A program made the position numbers and the translations under genes. Shown in pieces: positions 4,985 through 5,198 of a stretch of DNA of 5,198 nucleotides. Under the pieces are notes generated by a model. The model saw nothing but the letters and a program-made list of their open reading frames with translations. It ran no database searches and was not told the origin of the DNA. The stretch lies in the NCBI GenBank assembly GCA_028572035.1, contig JAPVWE010000102.1, positions 1-5,198 of the forward strand, given 5' to 3'. The DNA comes from Desulfobacteraceae bacterium. GTDB lineage: Bacteria; Desulfobacterota; DSM-4660; Desulfatiglandales; B25-G16. The stretch's first letter is position 1. Every line of letters begins with the position of its first letter.

Positions 4985-5013
4985 AAAATACCACAATGTG
5001 GTATATTTGTCAA
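4985..5013 (-). promoter_or_regulatory. Sigma70-type promoter of the whole cluster
   Basis: A perfect -35 TTGACA (5013-5008), a 17-base spacer and TATTTT (4990-4985). This predicts a transcript start near 4978 and a leader of about 45 bases before the regulator ATG, too short for a riboswitch. It is the strongest promoter match in the window and points into the first gene. Confidence 0.78.
4988..5004. promoter_or_regulatory. Candidate operator: 17-bp perfect palindrome in the promoter spacer
   Basis: ATACCACA-A-TGTGGTAT has two perfect 8-bp arms around one central base. It fills most of the spacer between -35 and -10 and overlaps the -10 box. A protein bound here would block RNA polymerase. 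The adjacent XRE regulator, whose relatives bind such short palindromes as dimers, is the obvious candidate. The palindrome is seen directly; the binding partner is inferred. Confidence 0.65.
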
Positions 5014-5198
5014 TAAAAAAAGATTGTTTTTAAATGGCTATAAGATGAGTTGGTGTGAAAGGGGTTCTTTAGATCTTGAAACACTAGATCATGAATGGCT
5101 ATTATGGCTCTAGCCTGGGCGGAGGGAAATTGGGAGAGCGAGAGTGACAACCCATGAAAGCACCCAAAAAAGATGTAATAGGTTGTTAAACTCAATGT

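Noticed and set aside
5065..5095. Repeated TAGATC and weak GATCT/AGATC inverted repeat
   Set aside because: The stem is only five base pairs, with no T-run and no gene to terminate; not supportable as a terminator.
5134..5187. Short plus-strand ORF starting MKAPKKDVIGC near the right edge
   Set aside because: It has eleven codons only and no recognisable product; chance is sufficient.
5010..5195. 61-codon minus-strand open frame at the right edge
   Set aside because: Low-complexity Ser/Leu-rich composition, no ribosome site and no family resemblance. It also overlaps the -35 region of the cluster promoter.

Overview
The window is an almost entirely minus-strand sulfur-metabolism gene cluster. 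Gene content points to a strictly anaerobic, sulfide-rich lifestyle: DUF39 homocysteine synthesis, an NIL-domain ferredoxin, a LarE with three extra-conserved cysteines, a Thi4-type thiazole synthase and a Cys-rich PP-loop ATPase. This set is seen in sulfate-reducing and syntrophic bacteria, in candidate-phylum bacteria and in methanogens. The clear AGGAGG-type ribosome sites and the TTGACA/TATTTT promoter indicate a bacterium. I cannot name the lineage from this sequence.

Layout in the direction of transcription (right to left). At 5008-4985 there is a sigma70-like promoter whose spacer holds a perfect 17-bp palindrome. It drives a small XRE regulator with a C-terminal 'two-CW' Cys-rich domain (4933-4559). 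The regulator is followed 7 nt later by a Cys-rich PP-loop ATPase of the ThiI/MnmA-like, DUF814-type family (4551-3529). Next comes a 372-nt gap holding a GC-rich hairpin, a 7-bp-period repeat with a possible promoter, the last ~34 codons of a cysteine synthase gene (cysK remnant, 3389-3285) and a 28-codon ORF of unknown meaning (3245-3159). Then come the DUF39 homocysteine synthase (3156-1948), a hairpin (1931-1892), the NIL/2[4Fe-4S] ferredoxin (1869-1462), a serine acetyltransferase gene lacking its catalytic middle (cysE remnant, 1414-1081), intact larE (1073-231), the first ~25 codons of a NifU/IscU scaffold gene (229-143) and the 5' end of thi4 (140-1, continuing off the left edge). The right end (about 5014-5198) shows no convincing gene.

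How the genes fit together: DUF39 and the ferredoxin are the known pair that inserts sulfide sulfur into aspartate semialdehyde to give homocysteine. Thi4 builds the thiamine thiazole, LarE is an ATP-dependent sulfur donor, and the PP-loop protein is probably a nucleotide/tRNA thiolase. The Cys-rich regulator could sense sulfur, metal or redox state.

The most striking observation is that three genes of cysteine synthesis and Fe-S assembly (cysK, cysE, nifU) survive only as recognisable stubs, while every gene between them is intact. Either the operon has been pruned selectively, moving from O-acetylserine-based cysteine synthesis towards homocysteine-based sulfur assimilation, or the assembly has collapsed three times. 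The sequence alone cannot distinguish the two.
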